A stretch of DNA of 64,000 nucleotides from an uncultured Prevotellaceae bacterium (lineage in GTDB: Bacteria; Bacteroidota; Bacteroidia; Bacteroidales; Bacteroidaceae). Each line of letters starts with the position of its first letter. The stretch's first letter is position 1. The notes below the pieces were generated by a model. That model was given only the letters and a program-made list of their open reading frames with translations, did no database searches and was not told the origin of the DNA. Made by a program: the position numbers and the translations under genes. Shown one piece after another: positions 48,672 through 59,531 of the stretch. Location: positions 1 to 64,000 of the forward strand of contig CAMNCV010000137.1 of assembly GCA_946534585.1 (NCBI GenBank), given 5' to 3'.

Positions 48672-48770
48672 GATAGCTATTACATGGTAATCGGATAGCT
48701 TTTACATAGTAATCAGATAGCTTTTACGGTGTAATCGCATTGCGATTATGCGACAATCAGATAGCGATAA
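48672..48770. repeat. 22-bp-period intergenic repeat array, locus 4
   Basis: gatagctattacatggtaatcggatagcttttacatagtaatcagatagcttttacggtgtaatcgcattgcgattatgcgacaatcagatagcgataac. Confidence 0.8.
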
Positions 48771-48851
48771 CGTTGTACCTAATATAAAAGGCGCAACTTT
48801 TTTTGTTTTTATAACTTTTTTTGCAATTTTCAAAGTTTTTGTGTTAAAAAG

Positions 48852-48882
48852 TTGCATAATTAAAGAAATTTTAGTTACTTTG
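48852..48882 (+). promoter_or_regulatory. Bacteroidetes-type promoter for the FAS1/SusCD cluster
   Basis: TTG (48852-48854), 20-nt spacer, TTACTTTG (48875-48882), one mismatch to TAnnTTTG. Confidence 0.5.
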
Positions 48883-48995
48883 CATAATCAAAAAGCCGTT
48901 CGAGTGCACCAATGATGTACTTGACGGCCGTTGATGCATATACTAACACTTTGACAATAAATAAAATAAAAATAAAACTAACTACTTCAATCTTT

Positions 48996-51887
48996 ATGAA
49001 AAAACTCATTTTATGGGTGTCGATGGTCAGTGTGGCTTTCGTTTCTTGTACAAAAGATTTATTAGTACCGGAGGAGGAAAAACCAGAATGGCTTGGTGGC
49101 ACAATCTATGAGGAGTTGCAAAATCCTGATCAACGAAAACTCACAGGTACGTTTAATACGTATCTTAGATTAGTTGATGATTTGGGATATGCAGAAGTCC
49201 TAGGACGTACGGGTAGTATGACTGCTTTCCCCGCTAACGATGAGGCTTTTAACCGCTTCTTTAATTCTGACAATGCTTTCGGTGTCAGTTCGTATGAACA
49301 GCTGACAACACCGCAAAAGAAGTTGTTACTTAATTCAAGTTTGCTTAAGAATGCATTGCTGACTTCGATGCTTTCAAACATTCCGCAGGGTGACAATAAT
49401 GTTAGTCGCGGACAGGCAGTAAAACATGAAACGAATGTCAGTGTTATTGACGATATTCAGTTCTTGTCAAACCGTGGAGTCATGCCTCAAGGGAATTCTT
49501 ATTGGGATGCACATGGTAAGACGGGGATCAATTGTGTATTTGATGCTACGGTACCAATGCTGTTTCACTTAACACGTGAGCAGATGCTCAACAATTATAT
49601 TACTACAGTGGGTACAGACTGCGATTTCGGAATATTGCGTGGGGAACCAGTTGGATATAATGTTGATAATGCTGACACTGCTTATGTTTTCCAGAATAAG
49701 ATACTGAACCAGGATGTAGTATGTCAGAATGGATACATACACCAGTTGACAAATGTGCTGGTTCCTCCTGGCAATTTAGGACAGGTGCTCAGGACAGAGT
49801 CCAATGCAAAATTATTCTCACGCATGCTGGATTATCATTGTGCGCCATATTATGATGCCACTACAACGAATAACTATAATTCATGGGCTCGTCAAAATGG
49901 TGCTCCGATACTTGATTCTATTTTCCAGGTTCGTTATTTCAGTACAAAATCTCAAGGTGGTGTAGGTAATACTACTGATCCTGACGGTTCAGGCGTAGCG
50001 TCAAATATGCGCCTTGATTGGGATCCAGGATGGAATCAGTACTACTCGTCATCTACTGCGGCAAACAGCCTTAATGATTTCGGCGCTATCTTTGTTCCTT
50101 CGGATGATGCCGTCATCGACTATTTTGTAAATGGCAGTGGTTCTGATTTCGTATCGTATTATGGTGTCAAGGGATTACCTAACACTCCGGAGAATCTTCC
50201 ACAGCATCTTGATTCTATTTTCGTTAACGGTAATGGTGTGATTACAAGTATTGTCAATAATCACATGAAGAGTTCCTTCGTAGCTTCTGTTCCAAGCAAG
50301 TTCCATACGCTGACAGATATCGGCTCTGGAGAGTTTATGGAAATCTCTGCAGCTAATCATTTGTTGCAGGTAGATGGACATTATGACGTTAAGATTGCAA
50401 ACAACGGTGTAATCTACAAACTCAATAAATTATTTGCCCCAGACGAGTTCCGTTCCGTTATAGGAGGAGCTTTGACACTTCCGAATTTCGATATTATGAA
50501 TTATTTCCTTTCTGATAAGAAGAAAGGAAGTGTGAACTCTGTTTTCGGTGCAGATATGTACTATTATCTCATGGCGATGAAATCTCATTATGCGTTCTTT
50601 ACAATGCATGATAATGATTATGCTAATCCTATAATTGATCCGGTATCGTTGGGATGGTCACAGCCAAGAGCATTGTCTTTCTATACATATCTTGAGCCAC
50701 AGATAAATAAAAAGACTGGTGAGATATTCCGCTATGATCGAAAGTATGCCTTGAAGGCTTATCCTTTCAACCCTAAAACGGGTGTTATCAATTATTCACG
50801 TTCAAATGATTTAGGACAGATTGCTGTAAACGGTAATACCAGCTTTGCTTCTCAGGTATGTGATTATTTGGATTATCAAACAGTTGTGCTTGAAAGCAAC
50901 AGTTTCTATGGAGAAGGTAATAATAATCACTATTATCTGACAAAGAACGGTGGCGCAATATATGTCACAGGTGCTGGTTCAGAAAGTGATTGCGTAGGCA
51001 GAGTCTATGGTGGTGCTCAGTTGGCACATCCAGATAATCTGCCTGCTTCAAAGATCAAAGAACGTTCGCTTAAGGAAAACGGTTTCTCACTTGTTCTGGA
51101 TAGGCCAATACAGACGGCTTATGGAAGTGTGTATTCTTTCCTAAATAATAATAAAGACAAGTTCTCTGAATTCCTTGAACTATGTGCCGCGGTTAGTAGC
51201 ACGACCTATTTGAATTGGGTACGTATCAAGGATACGGCTCCTTCAAAGCAGAATTCTTATCGTATATGGAATGATACGCTTGCTATACAAGGTGATGCGA
51301 ATGTACGTTTCTTTAATGGTTATAATTATACATTGTATGCACCAGACAATGAAGCGGTAGAAAAAGCATATGCAATGGGACTGCCTACGCCTGCACAACT
51401 GGAAGCTGTTATAAATGGTGATTATTCTAGTTCGGAGTTAAAGGCTGCGCGTGAATTGGCTGCTGACATGATTGAACAGATGCGTGCATTCATACGTTAT
51501 CATTTCCAAAACAATTCTGTTTTTGCAGATAATTATCTTCCTGCAACATCTTATCAGTCTATGTATTCGTCAGATTTGGGTATAGCCTCAAATATACGAG
51601 TGTCAAGTCGCAATGGAGTGCTATCTGTTACGGATGTATATCGCGCTTCTCAGGGCTTGAGTCCTCTGACAATTACGGCAGAAAACTTGAATGATGCCAC
51701 GAAGGCAACAGAAAAAATCGTAAATAAGATGACACGTGATATTCAGTATAATGTTGATGCCAAGAGCGCCACATCATTACTTAGTTCGTCATTTGCGGTT
51801 ATTCATCAGATTAGCACTCCGCTCTGTTATTCCGCAAGTGGACGCTATGACGAAATAAAGTGCCCTTCTTCAAATCGAGATGATTAA
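48996..51887 (+). CDS. Fasciclin (FAS1)-domain surface lipoprotein
   Basis: Lipobox VSVAFVSC; LTGTFNTYLRLVDDLGYAEVLGRTGSMTAFPANDEAFNRFF is FAS1-like; further FAS1-like segments (YTLYAPDNEAVEKAYAMG). Start moved to ATG at 48996. Confidence 0.8.
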   Translation: MKKLILWVSMVSVAFVSCTKDLLVPEEEKPEWLGGTIYEELQNPDQRKLTGTFNTYLRLVDDLGYAEVLGRTGSMTAFPANDEAFNRFFNSDNAFGVSSYEQLTTPQKKLLLNSSLLKNALLTSMLSNIPQGDNNVSRGQAVKHETNVSVIDDIQFLSNRGVMPQGNSYWDAHGKTGINCVFDATVPMLFHLTREQMLNNYITTVGTDCDFGILRGEPVGYNVDNADTAYVFQNKILNQDVVCQNGYIHQLTNVLVPPGNLGQVLRTESNAKLFSRMLDYHCAPYYDATTTNNYNSWARQNGAPILDSIFQVRYFSTKSQGGVGNTTDPDGSGVASNMRLDWDPGWNQYYSSSTAANSLNDFGAIFVPSDDAVIDYFVNGSGSDFVSYYGVKGLPNTPENLPQHLDSIFVNGNGVITSIVNNHMKSSFVASVPSKFHTLTDIGSGEFMEISAANHLLQVDGHYDVKIANNGVIYKLNKLFAPDEFRSVIGGALTLPNFDIMNYFLSDKKKGSVNSVFGADMYYYLMAMKSHYAFFTMHDNDYANPIIDPVSLGWSQPRALSFYTYLEPQINKKTGEIFRYDRKYALKAYPFNPKTGVINYSRSNDLGQIAVNGNTSFASQVCDYLDYQTVVLESNSFYGEGNNNHYYLTKNGGAIYVTGAGSESDCVGRVYGGAQLAHPDNLPASKIKERSLKENGFSLVLDRPIQTAYGSVYSFLNNNKDKFSEFLELCAAVSSTTYLNWVRIKDTAPSKQNSYRIWNDTLAIQGDANVRFFNGYNYTLYAPDNEAVEKAYAMGLPTPAQLEAVINGDYSSSELKAARELAADMIEQMRAFIRYHFQNNSVFADNYLPATSYQSMYSSDLGIASNIRVSSRNGVLSVTDVYRASQGLSPLTITAENLNDATKATEKIVNKMTRDIQYNVDAKSATSLLSSSFAVIHQISTPLCYSASGRYDEIKCPSSNRDD

Positions 51888-51935
51888 GGCATAATGCTAC
51901 GTATTTAATAGTAATATAATAAAGTATATTCAATT

Positions 51936-54900
51936 ATGTCAAGAATAAAGATTTTTCTGATGCTGATACTATGCGTGTTCGCTCAATTTGTGATGGCGCA
52001 GGGTACGGTGATATCTGGTACTGTGGAGGATGCCATGGGACCGGTTATGATGGCTAACGTCACGGAGCGCGATGGCAATGACCGTATCGTCAATGCTACG
52101 CAGACGGATATGATGGGTAACTTCTCGATGGAAATCAAGAATACCAAGAACAAACTCGTCGTTTCTTTCGTAGGTAGTAAGACCTGGAAACAGGTAATCG
52201 GAGAACAAACTACCTTCGCAATCAAACTGGAGGATGAGAAAACTACTCTTAATGAAGTGACTGTGCGCGGACGTCGTACGGGTTCTGGTGGTTTGAATAT
52301 TCCAAAAAATGAGGTGACGGTATCTCAGCAGACTTTCAACCTCTCTGACGTGGAAGGTATGGCATTCACATCAGCCGACGAGGCATTGCAGGGTGAGATT
52401 GCCGGTCTTGATATCGTAAGTAACTCAGGAAACCTTGGTTCCGGTACGACTATGCGTTTGCGTGGTGTAACAACCATTAATGGTAATGCAGAACCACTTA
52501 TTGTCGTAGATGATAAGATATTTGATAACCCAGACGCATCTTTTGATTTTACAAATGCTACTGAAGAAGAATATTCTTCATTACTGTCTGTAAATGTGGA
52601 GGATATAGCAAAGATTGATGTCCTTAAAGATGCAGCGGCAACAGCAGTATGGGGTTCCAAGGGTGCCAACGGTGTCATCATGATTACCACGAAGCGTGGT
52701 TCAAGAGGAAAACCACGCGTGAACTTTTCGTACAAGTTAACAGGCACTTGGCAGCCGGAAGGCTATAAACTTCTTAACGGTGATGAATACACCATGCTGA
52801 TTAAGGAGGAGTACTATAACCCTAATCAGTCTTCTACTGCAACCTCTAACATCCGTGAGGTGAACTATGATAAGTCATGGGCTGACTATGAGAACTGGAA
52901 TAACAACACTGATTGGGTAGATGCAGTCAAGCAGTTTGGTGCTATGCACTCATGGAACCTCAATGTCTCTGGTGGTGGTCAGAAGGCCCAGTTCCGTATC
53001 TCTGGCGGTTATGACCATCAGACGGGTTCTATAATAAAGCAGAAACTTGATAGATTATCTACGCGTCTGGTGCTTGACTATAATGTCAGTGACCGTATCA
53101 GGTTCTCAACAAATTTTGCTCTTACATATACGAACAATGTACAAAACTATACAGGTTTGCTTGGTATAGCACAGAAGCTTGCGCCAAATATGTCAATATA
53201 TAGACAGACAGCAGACGGTCAGGATACAGGTGATTACTATATTATGAATCCAGAGGGTACATTAAATGCCAAGACACCATATGTGGGAAACTATTCTTCG
53301 TATGAGTTGCGGGCTATACGTAATCTTGGAAACCCTATAGCTTATGCTAATATGTCTTGGAAGAAAGACCAGACATATCGTATCACTCCTGATTTCAATA
53401 TCAAGTATGAGTTACTTGGAACTGATGTAGGTCAGCATCGTTTGACATTTAATGGACGTGTAGATTTTGATATATATGCACGTTCAGTACCTTCATTCTG
53501 TTCTGCTGGTATTTCAACGATTACTTGGAATGACATGAATTCCTATAATTCTGTTGACAATACAGAATCAAATCGTCTCAAGATTGGTGCTCGAGCAGAA
53601 TTGATTTTTACACCTTATTTCAAGAATGAGGATTTGAGCTTGACTATGCTGGCACGCTATGAAATGAGTACACAACGTAGTAATTCACAGTACATACGTC
53701 AATACTCACTGCCTAATGGTATCACATCACCTACCGTTGATGCTGCGTTATATTACAAGGATGGTACACATGACGGTTTGTCAAGTGGCAATAGCCGTGC
53801 AAATTCACAAAACTGGATATATAATGCCCACTTCTCATACAAGGGACGTTATAATGTAGGTTTCTCTTTGCGTGCTGATGGTGACTCAAAGTTCGGACCT
53901 ATGCAAAAATGGGCATATTTCCCAGGTGTTTCTTTGCGATATAATGTAAGTGACGAGAAATTCTTTGAGCCTGTGAAGAAATACGTATCTATGCTTGGAT
54001 TACGTGCTTCTTGGGGCATCGTAGGTAAAGCACCAGATTCAGACTATCTTTTCTATAACACGTACGTTACGGGAGCAAGTGGCGCTTACGGCAACTACGC
54101 TTATATGGATGGCTTGAAACTTGATAATCTGCGCTGGGAGAAGACTACGTCATACAACCTTGGTTTCAACCTCGGATTGCTCAATGATATGATAGAGATA
54201 GACTTTGACTACTATCATAAGGATACTAAAGACTTGTTGATGCAAAAAGTAGGAATACCTTCTACTGTCGGCTATCCGACACTGGCATACCTAAATGTTG
54301 GTGCGATGAAGAATGATGGATGGGAAATCAACGTTAATGCAAGAAAGTTCATCAAGATTGGAAAATTCTCCGTTTCTGCTGGGTTTAATTTAGCACAGAA
54401 TTACAATGAGATTACAGAAATGGATCAGCGTGTGCTTGATGTCATCAATACAGACTGGTCTGCCACCGTGCGTGGATATACAAAGAATGAAACAGGCTCT
54501 ACATCTTTCTTAAATCATATACAGACAGGTAATCCTTTGGGTTCTATCTATGGTTTCCGATTCAAGGGAGTATATCAATATACATACGACTACTTGAAGA
54601 ACTATAAGACTGAGAATGGACTTTCAGATGCAGCCTTTGAGACTTGGCTTAATAACGAGGTGGCTTCAGGCAAGACCTTCCCCGTTGTGCTTGGTACAGA
54701 TGGAAAGGTAATCATGCAGCCAAATGGTATGCCACAGCGTATGGTATATAATTATAAAAATGGTAAAAGTACATACGAATTCCAAGGTGGAGATGCTATA
54801 TATGAAGACATTAACCATGATGGTCAGATTAACGATTTGGATATTGTTTATCTTGGTAATTCTATGCCGAAATTAAGTGGAGGTTTCAATTTCACGTTCA

Positions 54901-55367
54901 ACTATGGAAACTGGAGTGTTAAAACTCGTTTCATGTTCCGTTGGGGCAATAAGATTATTAATGCTGCACGTATGAATCTTGAATCTATGTCAACAGCTTA
55001 TAATCAAACATCAACCGTAAATTGGAGATGGCGTAAGGACGGCGATGTGACATCGATACCACGTGCTATCTATGTATATGGCGATAATTCTGCTTACAAT
55101 TTCCAAGGATCAGATCGCTTCGTTGAGGATGGTGCTTTCTTGCGTTTCCAAAACTTGCAGATTTCATATAATTTCCCCAAGAAGCAAATAAAGAAGTGGG
55201 GATTGAACCAATTGCAGATTTATGGTTCAATGAACAATCTGTTCTGCTGGACCAAATATTCAGGTGTGGATCCTGAGATTGCCACAGGTGGATGGGGACT
55301 TGCAATTGATAACTCATCTACACCGCGTGCTAAGTCGTTTACGGCAACCATTTCTGTTGGTTTTTAA
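51936..55367 (+). CDS. SusC/RagA-type TonB-dependent outer-membrane receptor
   Basis: VISGTVEDAMGPVMMANVTERDGNDRIVNATQTDMMGNFSM; IDVLKDAAATAVWGSKGANGVIMITTKRG; GGFNFTFNYGNWSVKTRFMFRWGNKI. Confidence 0.96.
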   Translation: MSRIKIFLMLILCVFAQFVMAQGTVISGTVEDAMGPVMMANVTERDGNDRIVNATQTDMMGNFSMEIKNTKNKLVVSFVGSKTWKQVIGEQTTFAIKLEDEKTTLNEVTVRGRRTGSGGLNIPKNEVTVSQQTFNLSDVEGMAFTSADEALQGEIAGLDIVSNSGNLGSGTTMRLRGVTTINGNAEPLIVVDDKIFDNPDASFDFTNATEEEYSSLLSVNVEDIAKIDVLKDAAATAVWGSKGANGVIMITTKRGSRGKPRVNFSYKLTGTWQPEGYKLLNGDEYTMLIKEEYYNPNQSSTATSNIREVNYDKSWADYENWNNNTDWVDAVKQFGAMHSWNLNVSGGGQKAQFRISGGYDHQTGSIIKQKLDRLSTRLVLDYNVSDRIRFSTNFALTYTNNVQNYTGLLGIAQKLAPNMSIYRQTADGQDTGDYYIMNPEGTLNAKTPYVGNYSSYELRAIRNLGNPIAYANMSWKKDQTYRITPDFNIKYELLGTDVGQHRLTFNGRVDFDIYARSVPSFCSAGISTITWNDMNSYNSVDNTESNRLKIGARAELIFTPYFKNEDLSLTMLARYEMSTQRSNSQYIRQYSLPNGITSPTVDAALYYKDGTHDGLSSGNSRANSQNWIYNAHFSYKGRYNVGFSLRADGDSKFGPMQKWAYFPGVSLRYNVSDEKFFEPVKKYVSMLGLRASWGIVGKAPDSDYLFYNTYVTGASGAYGNYAYMDGLKLDNLRWEKTTSYNLGFNLGLLNDMIEIDFDYYHKDTKDLLMQKVGIPSTVGYPTLAYLNVGAMKNDGWEINVNARKFIKIGKFSVSAGFNLAQNYNEITEMDQRVLDVINTDWSATVRGYTKNETGSTSFLNHIQTGNPLGSIYGFRFKGVYQYTYDYLKNYKTENGLSDAAFETWLNNEVASGKTFPVVLGTDGKVIMQPNGMPQRMVYNYKNGKSTYEFQGGDAIYEDINHDGQINDLDIVYLGNSMPKLSGGFNFTFNYGNWSVKTRFMFRWGNKIINAARMNLESMSTAYNQTSTVNWRWRKDGDVTSIPRAIYVYGDNSAYNFQGSDRFVEDGAFLRFQNLQISYNFPKKQIKKWGLNQLQIYGSMNNLFCWTKYSGVDPEIATGGWGLAIDNSSTPRAKSFTATISVGF

Positions 55368-55387
55368 ATTAAAATGCTTTCACAACA

Positions 55388-57289
55388 ATGAAAAAGATAC
55401 TAACAATAATATTTTCGGCTTTTACACTTGCATCATGTGTTGATACTATTATCTTACCAGACGATAAAACCGTCGAGGAAGATTTCTGGAAGACACAAAA
55501 TGATGTGGAAAAGATGGTGAATGGAGCATATACGGCTTTCGCCTGTCAGGGTGTGCAGGAACGTTTAATCGTTTGGAATTCTCGTTCTGACGAGTACACG
55601 GTAAATACTATGCTGCAAAACTCAAATCTTAATCAGATTTATACAGCTGATATGCAGACTGATAACGGATATAATAGCTGGGGAGATTTTTATACTTGTA
55701 TTAATAGGTGTAATCAAGTGATACAGAAATCGCCCAATGTTATGAAGTTAGATCCAAACTATCTTGAGGGTATTCATAATAATTATGTAGGACAGATGTA
55801 TGCCTTGCGTGCAATGTGTTATTTCTACCTAATTAGAGCATTTCATGATGTCCCGTTGATACTTCAGCCATATAATGAAGCATCTCAGGAAATGAATGTA
55901 GAACAGGTTGCTCCTGGTGTCGTCCTTACTCAGATTATCAATGATCTTGAACAGGCAAGGAACATGGTTATTAGTTCGCAGGATCAGTCGTTGTCCAGCA
56001 TGGAACGTGCTTGCTTCTTTACACAAGATGCAGTACTTGCACTTCTTGCAGATGTGTATTTGTGGAAAGCTTCTGTGTATAGGGATATGCAAGCATATAC
56101 GCGTTGTGTGGAACTGTGTGAGCAGATTCATGTTAATCGTAAGAATGCACACGGTCCACGTATAGGTGATATATACATGGCAGAAGACGACGATTACTTT
56201 TTATACAAGTATAATCGTTACTATAATGTGTTTAGTGCAATAAATGATGAGACAATATTTGCACTGGCATATGATGACAACGTGGGATTGCGTAATTCGT
56301 ACTATACAACAGAGAAGAACAAGGCTGAAAAGCAATATTTCTATACTAATACAGTGTATTCTGTAACAGGTGAAACTCCTGCAAGTGGCTATGCGTTCTT
56401 GAAAGATAAAGACGGAAACCTTACGGATGTCCGTTGTTTTGAGAGTGTTTTCTCTTACGGAGCGGCAACGGAAAAAATAGGTATTCGTAAGTATGTGGCA
56501 GAACAAGGACTACTTTATCAGAACCAGGCTGAAAAAGGTACTTCTCGTGACTTCTCTCCATATGCGGTGGACTTTAATATCTATCGTATAACTGATATTA
56601 TGACAATGCATGCAGAAGCATTGGTGCAGCAAGGACGTTTGATTCTTGAAGACGATGCAGAACTCATAGATGCATTGGATGCAGCTACGACGCTTGAAGA
56701 TTCTTTGACTATTGCGAAGAAAATACGTGAAACGAATGATATAGTGTCAAAGAAATATGTAAAGGCGGCTCATCTTGCACAGATTGTAAGTGAACGTGCT
56801 AGTACAAGTGGTAAGGCATCAAATGGTATAGATTCAACAAAGGTGGCAGTTTCTGGTGGCAATTTAAAAGAAGAGCCTACTGATGAAGAGAAACGCGCAT
56901 ACATAAGCACACAAGTTTCTAATCATAACACTTTACTTGTTCCAACTGCAACAAAAGACCTTGAGTTGCTTATAATGGCAGAGCGAGCTAGGGAATTGTG
57001 CTTTGAGGGTAAACGCTGGTATGACATGATGCGATATAATTATCGACATACGGAGATGCCTGCTAATTATGATGCTACTCTCTTTTCTCAGCCTGCATTG
57101 AAAAATAATGATGTTTTTCTTTCATACATTAAGAAAAAATATTCTGGTAATGCGGGTGTCACTGTGACTATGCGTTTGGCAACAGAGCCATATTTGTATA
57201 TGCCTATATATAAGAATGAGATGGATGTTAACTCACTGCTCATACAGAATCCTGTATATAAAGATAATGAGACATCTTCAAAGAACTAA
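55388..57289 (+). CDS. SusD/RagB-type nutrient-binding lipoprotein
   Basis: Lipobox FTLASC; immediately follows susC-like gene; YVGQMYALRAMCYFYLIRAFHDVPLIL; LELLIMAERARELCFEGKRWYDMMRYNYRH. Confidence 0.95.
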   Translation: MKKILTIIFSAFTLASCVDTIILPDDKTVEEDFWKTQNDVEKMVNGAYTAFACQGVQERLIVWNSRSDEYTVNTMLQNSNLNQIYTADMQTDNGYNSWGDFYTCINRCNQVIQKSPNVMKLDPNYLEGIHNNYVGQMYALRAMCYFYLIRAFHDVPLILQPYNEASQEMNVEQVAPGVVLTQIINDLEQARNMVISSQDQSLSSMERACFFTQDAVLALLADVYLWKASVYRDMQAYTRCVELCEQIHVNRKNAHGPRIGDIYMAEDDDYFLYKYNRYYNVFSAINDETIFALAYDDNVGLRNSYYTTEKNKAEKQYFYTNTVYSVTGETPASGYAFLKDKDGNLTDVRCFESVFSYGAATEKIGIRKYVAEQGLLYQNQAEKGTSRDFSPYAVDFNIYRITDIMTMHAEALVQQGRLILEDDAELIDALDAATTLEDSLTIAKKIRETNDIVSKKYVKAAHLAQIVSERASTSGKASNGIDSTKVAVSGGNLKEEPTDEEKRAYISTQVSNHNTLLVPTATKDLELLIMAERARELCFEGKRWYDMMRYNYRHTEMPANYDATLFSQPALKNNDVFLSYIKKKYSGNAGVTVTMRLATEPYLYMPIYKNEMDVNSLLIQNPVYKDNETSSKN

Positions 57290-57302
57290 TAAATAGTAAA
57301 CT

Positions 57303-59507
57303 ATGAATAAGAATATTATAAAAACGGTGTTATGTTTGGCATGTTTAGCGATATTATCGTTGACATCTTGCAATAAAGAGCCAGATGAGTCCAATCTATA
57401 TACTTTCACAGGCCAGACGGTCATGGATTATCTTGAGGCCAATGACAGCATATATCATAGTTTTAATGTGATTTTACATCGTTCAGGCTATGATCGTATG
57501 CTTGATACATATGGTCAATATACCTGCTATGTGCCAAGTGACGAAGGAATAGTAAAGTATATAGACTCTCTCTACAATGACCCAACAGCAGTTTTACCGC
57601 ATAATGGACTCACTGAAAATTCTCTTGATGGTTTGACAGATTCTATGTGCGTGGTTTTGTCAAGGTATCATATCTCTAATATGATATATACATATTTGGA
57701 AGATTTGAGTGATGCTAAATCAAAGACAATAACGACAGCTCTAAACATCTCTTTCCTCGCTAACGCAGATAAGGATGGTATTGTGCGTTTCAACGGAGTT
57801 TCTGCTTTGGATTTACAAAAGCATGACATAGAGTTGACCAATGGTTATGTACAGTGTATAGATAAGGTGATACCGTTGGAGTCAAAGACTATAGTTGACA
57901 AGATGAGCACCATGGATGAGTTCAGCATCTTCTACGATGCTATAAAACTTTGTGGTTTGGATAAGATCCTTTCTGTGAAAGAGAAACCTGGAACATACAC
58001 TGTCAGCTCTTTGGCAGGACGTCCTGGTGGTTCGTGGAATGGTCCTTATTATTATCCTACAGAATGTAAGGTGAAATATACAATATTTGCAGAATCGGAT
58101 GAAGTGTTCCAAGCAAATGGTATTAATTCTCTGGAGGATTTAAAGGCGAAGTGTAATGAATGGTATGCTAATGCTGATGATGAAAATTCAGGATGGTACG
58201 AGCATCCGGTGAAGGATCCGTCAAAGGATAAGGTAAGTACGGGTGATGATTACGAAAATACATATAATACACTGAATATGTTTATTCGTTATCATATCTT
58301 GGCGGCAGGTATGACTGTTTCTAAATTATTGTATGAGCGTAAGGCTAATACTAATAATGTAAACTGGAACTATGCTTTCGGCGGTGAGCCATATGATTAC
58401 TATGAAACATTATTGCCACATACTTTGATGAAGATATGGCAACCTTTATACAGTAATCCTAACAATGGTGATAAAATATGGATAAACCAGTATCACCCTC
58501 TTAATACCTTGACCGATGAGATTGGTACATTTGGTAAGGATTTCCCAGAAGGAATACATAGTATGGCTAATGGAGGCTTTGAAGGCGTGTTGATCGACAG
58601 TGAGAATTCTAATATCAATTCGACAAATGGATATATACATCGTATAAATAAACCATTGATATATACTCGAGACGTTAATGAAAAAGTCCTCAATGAGCGC
58701 TTGCGTATTGATATGTCAACAATCCTCTATGAGATGATTAATAACGACATTCGTTTCGCTACGGGAGTAGAGATTGGTGCCCGTAATCAGAATGGTAACG
58801 ATGGTAACATGGCATTGATACCGAATAACTATTGTGATAATATAGTTGTTTACAATTCAAAGACAAAGATGTCATTCTATGTTCAGGGAGCATGGCGCGC
58901 ATGGGAGTCTGATCAGATTTCTTTCTGGGATGAATATGATTTCGCCTTCCGTCTGCCACCAGTTCCAACAGGCACGTATGAATTGCGTATAATCTTCCCT
59001 GTTACAGATTTTGGTGGGTATATGCAGTATTACATAGGTACGTCAAAGGCAACAAGTAGTATGCAACCTTTGGGTATCCCTGTGGATGCAAGTTATCCTA
59101 ATGTGGATAATGAGGATGACCGAATGAACACTGGCTATTATAAGATTGACGAGGTTGACGACTATGGAGTTGCGAGTGACCTTGTAATGCGTAATCATGG
59201 TTATATGCGTTGTCCTGCGAGCTTTACACGTGGTACATGGAATTCTGTTAAGGAACCTGCTACATCAGTTGAGGACTTTAAAAATGCTTCAAATGGATGG
59301 GATGCCTCGTCACGTTTCTCTAATGCAGGTGGAACGTTATTGCGTAAGATTCTTGGCACAGTGCATCTAAAGCAAGGTGATGAACATTGGATTCGTATTA
59401 AGAATATGATGACAGGATACGATGCATTAGGTGGATCTACAGATTTCATAGAACTCGTTCCGATAAATATTGTAAATAGTCAGGACTATAGTGAAGATTG
59501 GTATTAA
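57303..59507 (+). CDS. Fasciclin (FAS1)-domain surface lipoprotein
   Basis: Lipobox ILSLTSC; TVMDYLEANDSIYHSFNVILHRSGYDRMLDTYGQYTCYVPSDEGIVKYI...NGYVQCIDKVI. Confidence 0.85.
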   Translation: MNKNIIKTVLCLACLAILSLTSCNKEPDESNLYTFTGQTVMDYLEANDSIYHSFNVILHRSGYDRMLDTYGQYTCYVPSDEGIVKYIDSLYNDPTAVLPHNGLTENSLDGLTDSMCVVLSRYHISNMIYTYLEDLSDAKSKTITTALNISFLANADKDGIVRFNGVSALDLQKHDIELTNGYVQCIDKVIPLESKTIVDKMSTMDEFSIFYDAIKLCGLDKILSVKEKPGTYTVSSLAGRPGGSWNGPYYYPTECKVKYTIFAESDEVFQANGINSLEDLKAKCNEWYANADDENSGWYEHPVKDPSKDKVSTGDDYENTYNTLNMFIRYHILAAGMTVSKLLYERKANTNNVNWNYAFGGEPYDYYETLLPHTLMKIWQPLYSNPNNGDKIWINQYHPLNTLTDEIGTFGKDFPEGIHSMANGGFEGVLIDSENSNINSTNGYIHRINKPLIYTRDVNEKVLNERLRIDMSTILYEMINNDIRFATGVEIGARNQNGNDGNMALIPNNYCDNIVVYNSKTKMSFYVQGAWRAWESDQISFWDEYDFAFRLPPVPTGTYELRIIFPVTDFGGYMQYYIGTSKATSSMQPLGIPVDASYPNVDNEDDRMNTGYYKIDEVDDYGVASDLVMRNHGYMRCPASFTRGTWNSVKEPATSVEDFKNASNGWDASSRFSNAGGTLLRKILGTVHLKQGDEHWIRIKNMMTGYDALGGSTDFIELVPINIVNSQDYSEDWY

Positions 59508-59531
59508 TATAGAATAAAAAAGTTGTATATT

